Shown here piece by piece: positions 1 to 10,040 of a stretch of DNA of 25,298 nt. The stretch lies in the NCBI GenBank assembly GCA_000969725.1, contig JXSR01S002993.1; one strand, written 5' to 3'. Position 1 is the first letter of the stretch. Each line of letters begins with the position of its first letter. This DNA is from Ophiothrix spiculata (lineage: Eukaryota > Echinodermata > Ophiuroidea > Amphilepidida > Ophiotrichidae). The notes below the pieces were generated by a model. It was not told the DNA's origin. It saw only the letters and a program-made list of their open reading frames with translations, and did no database searches. A program made the position numbers and the translations under genes.

Positions 1-32
1 ATGAAATGTTGATTTTTGTATTTTCAATAGGT

Positions 33-75
33 AATAATGGCGGCCATTTTGAATTTTCAAGATGGCCGCCATATT
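33..75. repeat. Short inverted repeat containing ATGGCGGCCAT
   Basis: The arms at 33-53 and 56-75 pair over about 20 bp around AATGGCGGCCATTTTGAA, with a loop of only a few bases. It looks like the centre or end of a palindromic repeat element. No element boundary can be seen at the window edge. Confidence 0.6.
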
Positions 76-2350
76 TGAAAAATGCAAAAAATGGCTCCCA
101 TCCTAGAATGATTCAGTATAAAATTCTCTACCTTTATGCCAATTTTCATGCTTTTATACAAAACCGCACAATTTTGTCCAAAATATCCTCAGGTATTCCC
201 AAGACCCCCATTTCAAGCAATATTTGGGAATTTTTTGCTTCTAGAGCCCAAATTTAGCCCCAAAAAGAGTTCTCAATGGTCATTTTTTTTCCCACTTCAG
301 TTCTCTAGACCCCCTTTTCGGAGCCGATCTTCCGCTCCCTAGACTAGGGTTTCAGATATCGGGGCTGCACACCCCTACCAAATCCAAAGTTGGGTGCCCC
401 CCCCCAGTCAGTATCAGCCATAAATCACAACATTTGTGAATAACATCTTTTTTGTTCACTTCAAACAAAAATACAGCAGTTGTTGTAATTCATGGGTCAC
501 AAGTTCGAGTCTTGCCATCAGCACTGCTTCTTCCTGTATCCATAGAAAGAAACCTTTTTTCTTATTGCTCAATAATTTAGGAGTCATATATTAACCCACT
601 GCAGTTGGTCAATAGCTGTAAAAGTATGTTTGGCTCCACCTTGGGGCAAATTCCAATCTTTGAAAATGCTGAGGTCTGAAACCTTAGGGTTCATAAAGTT
701 TTATTTCTAGCTATTCTTTCTGCCATTTAAACAATATATATACACTTTTTAACCCCATCATCAAGTATTTATCAAAATTTTATGGGTCTAATTTGCCAGA
801 GTGTCAAGTGACAACAAGATGCCGGCAAAGCGCCGCTTATTCTAAAATCAAATTTCTTTGGTGAATTTGCACCTTAGTGCAACCAAGAAGAAACCATGCA
901 TTATTGGGATGGGGAATAACCACTGTTGACCTCATTAGCAATATGAGGGTTAATGATATTTTTCCTTTTATCTATTCATTAAATTATCTATATTTTGCAA
1001 ATTTGTTTTACAGATCATGCATTCTGAGCCTGGTAAAATGTTACTGTATGATTAAAAATATGGGCAATAAATTCACTAAGTTCTATCAATATAAAACTAA
1101 TCATTTTGGGGCAAGTTTCATCCAAGATACATGTGGTAATATCAGTAAAAGTTTGACAACTGCAAATGATATTTTGTGGGTCCTACAGCAGTCAGGGGTG
1201 GTGTGGGTCACTCATCTATGTAATGTTGTCACAAGTTACATAGTAGTTTTTATGTCTACTGCACTATTCCCATTCCACATGAAAGTGTAGTGTGACTTTT
1301 GAAACCTTAGAAATCAAAGCTTACCGTAATGAAAAACAAGTGGTGCCAAACTAAAAGAATTATGTTTATTTCAGAAAGTGATGATGGTATTTGCCATCCT
1401 AGTATGAATTAAAGAAAAATCAAGCTTTGAAACCTTGATATTCTCAACAAACATACCCTGTTGTCTACCGTAATGTTCTTACCAATGGCATAGATAGAGT
1501 TTCAATATTGATGATGCGAATTTTTTTTGACGACCGAAAACCAGCATAATGAGACTCAAAGGTAGACCCATTTTTTCAACGTAGTTCTTTTTAAAACTGT
1601 CAAGCAAAAAAAGAGACCCAGGTGTCACAGTCTCACAGCACATAAACAATTATTTTTATATTCTGTGTCTCAATTTCTTACAAATCTGGCCTATAAAGAC
1701 AATTTGACAGTGGTACAAATTTTAACGACAAGTGACCTATTCCAACCGACAAATGAAATATTGGGGGCCACTGCCACTGGTTCTCACTTGGGGGCCACAG
1801 CCACTGGTTCTTACTTGACATAGCTATTGTGATTGAGTAACATTTTGTCATGCACAGGAGATGGCTATCTAAAGTGCAGTGCACATAATTAGTATTGACT
1901 ATCCAGATATACCCTAAGCTAACAAAAATCCACATAAAGTTTTACTTGACAAAACTAAAATTAACATTCCTTTTCATGTGTATAGTTGCAGGCACAGTTT
2001 GAGTACCCCCCCCCCTCATTGGTATATACCATTGGCTGAAATATATCATAAGGTTGGTTTGGTGTGAAGTCACATGCTTAACTTGCTATCTCCCTATGTC
2101 CTCAATTAGACCCCACAAAATGCCATATATTCAATAGTATAGAAAGTATTCACAGCGAGAGTATCCATTTCCTTACTAATTAGACAATGGATATATTTGA
2201 TAAAGCATCTATATCTAAAATGATCAAAAGATAATGATATACAAACTTTTCTCACTTCCTGCTAAATGTTACCATCACACCCAGCTGTATTTTAACTTGA
2301 CAAAAAACAAAAACAAAGCACAGGAAAAGTGTAGAAATCATTAATGTTTA
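76..2350. other. No gene seen
   Basis: This is AT-rich DNA with homopolymer runs, for example C tracts near 401-410 and 2006-2015. Open frames up to 137 codons (877-1290) show no recognisable protein and no matching splice pattern. A tRNA-like B-box (AGTTCGAGTCT, about 503-513) could belong to an old SINE. Confidence 0.5.
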
Positions 2351-2673
2351 TATACCTCATATATAGATTCCTGTCTTCTGATTGGTTAAAGGTGAGGGCC
2401 TGGATTTAACTAGGCCTTATAAATTAACTATGCCCGGGCATATTTTCACTAGACCCGCTCAATGTAATTTCCATCATGTAACTTGAGCTTTACGTGCGTG
2501 ACTATAGGAATTCATGGTCAAACACGTGCTGCATAGTGTAAGCTAGTTATCTTGTGCGCATAATGCGACGCAGTCAGCACTGAAAGGAGAAACAAATATC
2601 GTAAATTATCATCGGGTGCTTTGAATCAACCAAAGGACAAAAATCTATATATTCTGTATATAAAACGAATATT

Positions 2674-2728
2674 GACTGCTTTTTGACTGCTTTTTGAATA
2701 TGCCCTCAGCTTCGCTTCGGGCATATTC
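2674..2728. repeat. Tandem GACTGCTTTTT followed by a GAATATGCCC hairpin
   Basis: Two copies of GACTGCTTTTT lead into a 10-bp perfect stem, GAATATGCCC...GGGCATATTC (2696-2728, 13-nt loop). ATGCCCGGGCATA occurs also at about 2430-2442. This suggests an inverted-repeat element from about 2430 to 2728, but no target duplication was identified. Confidence 0.4.
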
Positions 2729-3145
2729 ATGGTTTTGAGATCACCTCTTGAAAATAATTTAAACCATGCCCCTCAAAGCATTCAATATGTGTATACTATT
2801 GGTCATGCTACATCCCCATGTAAGATATCAATTAAAAGCTTAAGTTTGAAGAATTTAGACTAAAGCCTCCATTATTCTGTTTTACAAAATCAAATTTTTC
2901 TAGTTTCTGGTTTTTTTACGTGTTACACAAAATCATGCATAGTCATAGACCATTCACTGTGAAGAAGTTAATCACATATAAATCTAAAATGATTTTCATT
3001 TAAAAGTGTTTTGCCCTTTTACCTTAAAAGTACCTGAATTTCAAATAAAAACTTATGGCTTGCAGTCAATAAAAGTAATTTTGAATCTTATCTTACAACC
3101 TGTACTAAATTTTGTTGATAAAAACATCTAATTTGTAATTATTAA

Positions 3146-3445
3146 GGCCTAAAAATTGCTTGTTTGGCGCAACTTGACCTTATTTTTGGTGCCGACCCTA
3201 TACACTTTTTATTTTTATGATAAAAACTGTCAAATTAATCAAGGAGACAAAATATTTTTCATTTTCAGGCTTCTTACAATATCCAAATTGTTATAAAAAT
3301 GAAAGATATGAACATAAAATGTTGCTCCATTAAGCTGTGTGTCCTGCGGTTTCATAGTGCTTAATTTCAAAGCCAATATAAAAAATCAAACCTACCTACC
3401 CTAATTTTTTCTATGTTACGCCAAACAAACAATTCTTTTTAGGCC
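3146..3445. mobile_element. PIF/Harbinger-type MITE (300 bp)
   Basis: The terminal inverted repeats are GGCCTAAAAATTGCTTGTTT on the left and GGCCTAAAAAGAATTGTTTG on the right (minus strand), extending to GGCG. A TAA trinucleotide flanks both ends (3143-3145 and 3446-3448). A TWA target duplication with GG-starting ends is the PIF/Harbinger signature. It has no ORF, so it is non-autonomous. A relative with the same ends is at 22838-23176. Confidence 0.7.
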
Positions 3446-3652
3446 TAATATTATAGATATCATATGGTTTCAAAATGAGGAAAATGGGTGAAAACTTTGA
3501 AAGGCAACATTAATGTTTTAGACTTTTAATTTATGTAAGTAAAGAAATATGAAGCCAACAAAATTAATGATATAATGACCATCCAGCCTGACGCACACAA
3601 TTCATGATACTCTGTGCTACTTGGTAAACATTTCACATATTTGCAAATTTAA

Positions 3653-3936
3653 AGGAGCATGGCCCAATTGCCTCAACTTTTTTTCAAAGTTTTTGAGATT
3701 TTGGTACCAAAATGTAGCTCGTATTTTTCTCATAACTCATGTGAAGTTTTATGGCTGAATAACGTTTCGTTTTGGAGATACACGTGAAAATGTGTTTAAT
3801 TATGTTAACCATAACTAATTTTCACAGTAACATATAGGCAGCTCTGAAATACAAAACTGCCAAACTTAAATCTTTTGAGTGGTCATCTTTTATATGAAAT
3901 TAAAAACTTTATTTTGAAAATTCAGACCAAGTTCCT
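3653..3936. mobile_element. Possible piggyBac-type MITE (284 bp)
   Basis: The ends are AGGAGCATGG and, on the minus strand, AGGAACTTGG, each flanked directly by TTAA (3649-3652 and 3937-3940). TTAA duplication is typical of piggyBac. The inverted match is short (8 of 10), and TTAA is common in this AT-rich DNA, so the call is tentative. No coding capacity. Confidence 0.4.
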
Positions 3937-3940
3937 TTAA

Positions 3941-6239
3941 AGATTGTGCCATGGTATCATCTCCTTTGCAATAAATTAGACTTCTATCATTTGTGTCTAA
4001 GTTTGAAACATTTTCGATCTAAACAACCTTATGCCATTTGGCAAATATGCATTTGTAAACCAATTTTGAATTTGGCACCATACAATTTGCAATCATTTTG
4101 TTGGATTTTTCAATATTTTTAATCAAAAGTGATATAGAGTTTATTTACACAGTGCCAGAAATAATGCTTCCAAACATGCTCAATAAGTTTGTGACTAGTT
4201 GTGCAGTATTTATCATTATGTAATATTGTTCAACTTGATTGATAAATTTATTAAAAGTTTAATAAAATTTCAACAACTCACTGTATCTACTTCTAAAGGA
4301 GCGTTTTGATGATTTTTCACCCAATTCATTCCTTATCAAACTGCTGACAGTGTTTCTATTTTGCAAAATGTCCAATTTCAGAATGTGTGCTTGTCGTTTT
4401 AAAATAGTCTAGAAATGTTATATTTGCTATGTGCTTTTCATGTTTTTAGCATTTTTGTGAATAACAATATTTTAAAGATAATTAACATACCTTTTCCAAG
4501 ATCACTGCATTCACAGATTGTTAAAGTTATATGCCGAAATGGATAATTTGTGTTCAGACATACCAATACAAGACTTTTTAAACAAAGGCTTAACAAAGGA
4601 GATTACTCATAATTTTCAATGGGTAATATTTTCACAAATTTCAAATAGTGTAATTTATGTCATTTAACTATGTGGGTGTCTTTTTTATTATTGGAGGAAA
4701 AGGAGCATGTTTTATAGAATCAGAAATCAAACTTAACTGATTTTTGTTAAAGATACTACTTGTGCCGGTGTGAAAGGAATCTTAGTCCCCCTGAGTAGTC
4801 CGCCTTCCATAGACCATACCGGAGTAAAGCGTGAAACTAATGTTGCGTGAGAGTTGTTAGCCTATACTTTACTGTACAACCCGGACAATAAGAACGGGTG
4901 ACTTACAATCCTACTACACAGAACAGAACAGCAACGATCGCGAACTCTTTAAAAAAACCTCCTATATGAAGGATATCACAGTCTTGAAGAATATCAACTT
5001 ATTCAAAATGTAACATTATCAAGAGTGACAGCATATTTACTTAAATATCTTTTTAAATAAATACATATAACAATTTCTTACATTTTGTAATTTGTGATTT
5101 TGTTATTTTATTACATAAATAATTACATTCAATACCTTACTGTACAAGACTCTTATTTATGCCGTGGCTCCTGATTACTTGATAGACAGGGCGAACAAAC
5201 CTGCAAAACATATTAGCAGGGCCCTGACACCAAACATCGCTCCCGTGTAAAGTCAATGGGAGATCGATGTACTCCATCAGCATTTGATGGTCCACCATGT
5301 AGGATTCTCAATGTACTCCACGGCGGCACATCAAAGGGGAAACAGTGTCCAAATATGGAATGGACTCTGCGATCATACGCGCCCGGGATTGGCCGTTGAC
5401 CTGTCAATCATTTTATTAGATTGTTTTAACTCTTGCACCGCCCCATCATGATTCAAAAGTACATTTCGGAAAGTAAATCATTAAAAATATTTAACAAACG
5501 TATATTTACCTCATAATAATTCATAAAGCATTTTACATTAAATAATTATTTTTTAAAAACCAGTTTTTGTTTGACAGTTGTTTCTAATAAGCACTAAGCA
5601 GGAAAGCGTTTCATTTTTTATGCAGTTCAAATGGTGAGACTCGTAAAAAGTCTATTTAAGATAAGATAGACTCAATTGTTGAAAAAAAAAATATGATGAG
5701 TGATGCAGCGATGCGCACGGTGCTGAAATTCAATGTGTATTTAGTGCATATTTAATGGATTAATATTAAAACTTGACTTAAGATAGAGACTCAGTCATAA
5801 TAAAGAGTAAACTACAAAGTTGAGAAGAAAGAATGCATGAAAAGGGGTATGTAATCTTCATTAATTTAAGTGACTGGTAACCGTGAAAACAAATCAGCTT
5901 AGCCTAGCCTAGCCTAGGGCTAGGCGGCCTTGGACTTAGGGTAAATAAAGCATCGAGCAGCCTGATTCAATTGCCATTCATCAAATTTTAAACCAGACAT
6001 ATATTATGTATGCTTAATATTTTTTTCTTGGTCAGAAATTTAGCTTACATGATAATATTGACTCTGATTGAATCATCTGCAAACAGTACTGTCTGCAAAT
6101 AAAATTGCTGGAACGCTGAACGCATCGTTTAACATTTTTAAATGTTAACAGTCAATAAAAGTCATGACAGTTAAATGATGACTTGGAATTGGATTAAAAT
6201 TCAGATCGACAACCATACTTTACTCAGATGCTTTGGTCA
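3941..6239. other. No gene seen; small GC-richer island near 5.2-5.4 kb
   Basis: Mostly very AT-rich, especially 5040-5160. The stretch 5210-5400 is richer in GC and CpG and holds GGCCAATC on the minus strand (a CCAAT-box-like motif) beside CCCGGGCGCG. No ORF of recognisable family is present. At 5899-5926 there is an (AGCCT)n run with a CCTAGGGCTAGG inverted motif. Confidence 0.4.
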
Positions 6240-6444
6240 CCCTGGAAAAAATCGAGTACAATTCTAGTACACATTCCTGAGGTGCAAATTTGGAACACAG
6301 ATTCGAGTACAATTTTAGTACAATTCGAGTACAATTTAAGTACAATTCGCGTACACCAATTTGTACTTAAATTGTACTCGATTTTGTGTTCCAAATTTGC
6401 ACCTCAGGAATGTCTACTAGAATTGTACTCGATTTTTTCCAGGG
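6240..6444. mobile_element. Palindromic foldback element (205 bp)
   Basis: The outer arms begin CCCTGGAAAAAATCGAGTAC on both strands and pair almost perfectly for about 60 bp, through TGCAAATTTGGAACACA. The middle holds repeated 12- to 14-bp units around GTACAATTYRAGTACAA, which extend the self-complementarity. There is no coding capacity and no clear target duplication. It is MITE-like or foldback-type. Confidence 0.75.
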
Positions 6445-6451
6445 CACATAA

Positions 6452-6660
6452 GTCGACCGGTGTCTGGTAATGAGAAGGAAGCCACAACGGCAGTGTGACA
6501 TCGGTCTCGTAATATCAGAAGTTGTGGGTTCGAGTCCCGGCGGTTTATGTTTCCTTGGGCAAGAAGCTTTACTCTGTTGTTCGGAAGTCACGTTAAGCTG
6601 TTGGTCCACTGTGCGAATGCTGCTTCTTGGGGCACTGCATACCTGGCGAGTCTATAACAC
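6452..6660 (+). mobile_element. tRNA-derived SINE
   Basis: The Pol III B-box GGTTCGAGTCC is at 6527-6537. The A-box region upstream is decayed. The body carries the family segments CCTTGGGCAAGAAGCTTTAC, TTCGGAAGTCACGTTAAGC and GTTGGTCC..TGTGCGAATGC, shared with copies at 17876-18072, 22130-22278, 10790-11010 and, degraded, 15056-15235. It lies directly between two foldback elements. Confidence 0.75.
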
Positions 6661-7440
6661 CGGTGAATGATTGCAATGGCCGGTCAGTCACCGTTGTTGT
6701 ACCACTGAAGGAAGACACCGTATACAAACTGCAAGGTTTAACTCGGAATTTAATTTTTGCGGCATGCTTCCGGCATCTCTACGACTATGGCGGATACCCT
6801 GGTCACATGACCTTGTGGTACGGTTAATACGTCATCACACCGGGTTCAGGGGACACCAGTCAGACATTTTGTTGGTGAATGACCAATGCAACTGGTGTCC
6901 GACGGTGTACATGCTGAGACCAGACGGTGTCCATCATAGATACGTTGGAAGCATGCCGCAATAATTTAATTCTGAGTTAAAGCCTTGAGGTTACATACAA
7001 TGCCTTCATGCTATGGTCACATAAGCTGAATGAAACCCAGCGCTCAATACTGCATGCCGGTGTGACATCAACTATGACACCGGTGAATGTTGTGATGCCC
7101 GGTCGATCACCGGTTGGTAACGGTCACCGGTCGGTGACCGGTGGTTATGTGACCATAACTGAAGACATCGTATACAAGACGCAATGTTTTAACTCAGAAT
7201 TAAATGCACGTGGTTCCGGCGTCTCTACCGCTCATGGACACTGACCGGTCTCCGCTCGAACACCGGACGATGTCCGGTTCGGTGTCCGCTGAATTTTACC
7301 TGGTATGACGATGTAAACACTTCGTAGCTCACCGCAAGGTAATGTGACCAAGGTATCCGTTATGGTCCACATAAAACCACTTCAGGCTGGTCAAAACGAT
7401 ATAATTAAAAGTCACCTCGTCCTATTTTCTTAGGTTGCAA
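6657..7440. repeat. ACCGGT-rich complex foldback
   Basis: A unit of about 95 bp with GAAGACACCGTATACAAACT and TTTAACTCGGAATT occurs forward at about 6700-6790, inverted at about 6935-7030, and forward again at about 7143-7235. A further inverted piece at about 7336-7378 matches 6784-6812 (GCGGATACCCTGGTCACATG). ACACCGGTGAAT starts two of the blocks (6657 and 7077). Palindromic ACCGGT/GGTCACCGGT motifs are dense at 7108-7142. Open frames here (up to 97 codons) have no family resemblance. Confidence 0.6.
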
Positions 7441-7548
7441 CAGGAAACTCGGAATTAATAGCAAATGGCCTTATGACAAATGTTGATTTAAGTGGCCCCT
7501 GGTGGTGGTAATGAGCAGTGTGAAAGTCTGATGTTGTTCCCATGATTA

Positions 7549-8094
7549 CAGCCCGCTAGTCCAAAGGTTCGCCAGTCCGAAGGTTTGCTAGTCCGAAAGT
7601 TCGCTAGTCCGAAGGTTCGCTAGTCCGAAGGTTCGCTAGTCCGAAAATGAAAAAAGGTTTGCCAGTTCGAAAATGAAATAAGGTTTGCTAGTCCAAAAAT
7701 GAAATAGGGTTCGTAGTCCGAAAACTAAATAAGGTTCGCTAGTCTGAAATGAAATAAGGTTCGCCAGTTCGAAAATGAAATATGGTTTGCTAGTCCGAAA
7801 ATAAAATAAGGTCCGCTAGTCCAAAAAATAATTAGTTTTGTTGATTTGCAACACAATTTTTTTCGGACTAGCGGACCTTTTTTCATTTTCGGACTAGCGA
7901 ACCTTATTTAATTTTCGGTCTAACGAACCTTTTTCAAATTCGGATAGCGAATCCTATTTTCGGACTGACAGACCTTAGGGTTAAAGTCAAATTCAGACTA
8001 GCGAACCCTCAGGTTATAGGAAATTACGCTTCCGGACTAGCGAACCTTATTTTATTTTCGGACTAACGAACCTTCGGACTAGCGGTCTGTTACC
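7549..8094. repeat. Foldback array 1 of the GTTCGCTAGTCCGAA minisatellite
   Basis: From 7555 to about 7825 the unit GTTCGCTAGTCCGAA recurs, first at 15-bp spacing and then separated by AATGAAATAAG spacers, all in one orientation. From about 7860 to 8090 the same unit recurs in reverse complement (TTCGGACTAGCGAACC). The outer ends mirror each other: ACAGCCCGCTAGTCC on the left and GACTAGCGGTCTGT on the right. The whole could form a stem of more than 200 bp. No protein is encoded. Confidence 0.85.
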
Positions 8095-8388
8095 ATTCCA
8101 ATGATATTATCCACCAGACTAATGCGCATCTTGTACATCATGCAGAAGCGGTTGAGCATGCGTCCGAAACCTCAGGCGGTGGCGGACACCATAAATAGCA
8201 TCCACTAGATTGAGGGACGAGGGATTTCTAGAACGCAAATTTATGGTAAGATTTACGTGTATTTCTATTGGGTCACGTGACTCGCGTATTGAAGAAAAAA
8301 ATTCTGAAGATCATATTTTACCTTTCCTCAAAAAAATACAAAAGTGTTCTTATAGTAATCGACATAATTATGTCATTCCAAATCCGCT

Positions 8389-8445
8389 GGGGTTCACGCG
8401 TGAACCCCACTTTTTATATATGCATGAACCCCACTTTTTATATAT
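8389..8445. repeat. 20-bp perfect palindrome and 25-bp direct repeat
   Basis: GGGGTTCACGCGTGAACCCC is a perfect palindrome at 8389-8408. TGAACCCCACTTTTTATATA occurs twice in tandem (8401 and 8425). Confidence 0.8.
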
Positions 8446-8550
8446 GTTATCATATTTTTTTACCGATCACGAAAATAATTTAATGATCATCCCGGAAGTA
8501 GTATTTTTCCACGAATCCCAACAGCTTCACGCCAGAGGCGGTATAGAACA

Positions 8551-8558
8551 TGACGTCA
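8551..8558. promoter_or_regulatory. Full CRE-type palindrome TGACGTCA
   Basis: A consensus CREB/ATF site within a CpG-richer stretch (about 8520-8600) between the two foldback arrays. Function is not shown; the site could be chance or part of a mobile element's own promoter. Confidence 0.3.
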
Positions 8559-8632
8559 CCGGGGATCGGCTACGATACCGTCGTATACCGTCCGGCAACC
8601 AGTAACAGTTGCCACGACCACCCTCCTCTGCG

Positions 8633-9100
8633 AAAGCTCGCTAGTCCGAAAGCTCGCTAGTCTGATCACAGGCTTGCTAATCCGACAGCCTACTAGTCCG
8701 AAAGTTCGCTAGTCCAAAGGCTTTGTATTCCGACAGATCGCTAGTTAAAAATTTCAGAAACAGGTCGCTAGTCAAATGAGCTCTCCACTCATTGCAAAAA
8801 AAGGCTCGCTAGTACGAATTTTAAAAACAGCTCGCTTGTCCGAACAGAAAAAAAATATGCAGATCTTTCTATTAAACTTTTTTTACGAAATTCGGACTAA
8901 CAACATGTTTTCAAAATTCGGTCTGGCGACCTGTTTTCAAAATTTCGACTAGCGAGCCTTTTTTTTAAATTTGGACTAGCAATCCTATGGACTAGCGATT
9001 TTTTTTTCAACTAGCAGGCCTTTTTAAGGATATTCCCCAATTTAGGCCTGCCAATTGAATAACATGTTCGGACTAGCGAGCCGTCGGACTGGCGAGCGGA
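8633..9100. repeat. Foldback array 2 of the GCTCGCTAGTCCGAA minisatellite
   Basis: It has the same architecture as array 1 but a diverged unit. Forward copies of about GCTCGCTAGTCCGAA run from 8633 to about 8845. Inverted copies (TTCGGACTAGCGAGCC and decayed forms) run from about 8888 to 9100. The ends mirror each other: GAAAGCTCGCTAGTCC on the left and GGACTGGCGAGC on the right. More decayed than array 1, with frequent substitutions. Confidence 0.8.
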
Positions 9101-9409
9101 CATAGTACGCTGGAATGACATTGGCACCTGCATTGCAAGTTTTGTTTTGGCCTGAATAATGATGAATGATGCAATTCACATTGACTAAGGATTTCTGGCG
9201 CACTCTTTGTGAAACTTAATATCATAGTTATAGGCCTAGGCTATCAACATTGTCTATTATGATGATTTAAAATTAGTTTCATTTGCTTTCAGTGTTGCTT
9301 GTTTCCACTTGTGTCAAGATTTATTTAGACCAAGAAGTTACTTGTTCTAACATGAAAACCGGGGCATAAAAATTGGCTCTTCCCAGATGAAAACAAGACT
9401 CGGTTTTAA

Positions 9410-9600
9410 CTGGGAGTAAAATAACTATTTTACTCCCAGGTTTTAAAAACGTTAAAAAATCATTTATAACAACAACTACCAGCCGAGTGTCATCATGTAC
9501 AAGCTTTAAAGAAGTATGATAAATAAAATAAAAAATAAAAATGTAAGCTTTTAAGCTTACATTTTTACATTTTATAAACTTAAAAGTTTATAACTCGGAC
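9410..9600. repeat. Cluster of short AT-rich hairpins
   Basis: CTGGGAGTAAAATA pairs with TATTTTACTCCCAG (9410-9439). AAAAATGTAAGCTT pairs with AAGCTTACATTTTT (9537-9566, 2-nt loop). TTATAAACTT pairs with AAGTTTATAA (9571-9592). CCGAGT near 9484 pairs with ACTCGG near 9595, enclosing the last two. Probably remnants of small inverted-repeat elements. Confidence 0.55.
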
Positions 9601-9837
9601 TGTATCTCCACATACATGCATCGAGATGGGATGAACAGTGCAAATCCCGGGCAAAATTGCCAAGACCTTTTCCATAATTTCTAATTCTGTCTCCCAAATG
9701 TAAATAAATAAAACCTTAATATCCTTAGTTAGCTTTGAGTCTTTGAATTAAAACCAACAAACAAACCAAAAAATGGGCGGACTTTATTGAATTTAGTGCA
9801 TGTATGTATTTCCTACTTTGTGCTTGTAAATACGCCA

Positions 9838-9960
9838 CTCCCGCTTCTTCCGTATAAGGGAAAAAGGGCGATGCCTGCACTGCGCGCGTAACGCAGCTCA
9901 TTGTCTCGCAGGCGCGGGCGCAGTACGTGCTAAATCAAAGATGGCGGCGCGCATAGTGAT
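9838..9960. promoter_or_regulatory. CpG-rich putative promoter with YY1-type motif
   Basis: This is the densest CpG stretch in the window (GCACTGCGCGCGTAACGC, CGCAGGCGCGGGCGCAG). It ends in AAGATGGCGGC at 9938-9948, the classic YY1 site found just after the start of many TATA-less animal genes. The ATG in that motif opens a 33-codon frame (9941-10042, MAARIVIHFLKGSV...). That frame could be the first exon of an unrecognised plus-strand gene, a uORF, or nothing. No downstream exon is identified. Confidence 0.4.
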
Positions 9961-10040
9961 CCATTTTTTAAAAGGCTCTGTCGCTTCCCAATCTTTCTAT
10001 TCCCTGATATTAGTTCCGCTGAACATCACTGAACATGGAT

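Noticed and set aside
877-1290. 137-codon open frame on the plus strand
   Set aside because: It is the longest frame in the window but has no recognisable domain and lies in AT-rich DNA with no promoter or splice context; it is expected by chance or from a decayed repeat.
6367-6964. Overlapping frames of 66-97 codons on both strands
   Set aside because: These are readings of the palindrome, the SINE and the ACCGGT foldback, not genes.
8210-8605. 131-codon frame between the foldback arrays
   Set aside because: It has repetitive composition (TFYICMNPTFYIC-type duplication from the DNA repeat) and no family resemblance.
7549-9100. A CRISPR array
   Set aside because: The units are close-packed, inverted in the second half, with no constant-length unique spacers, and the DNA is eukaryotic.
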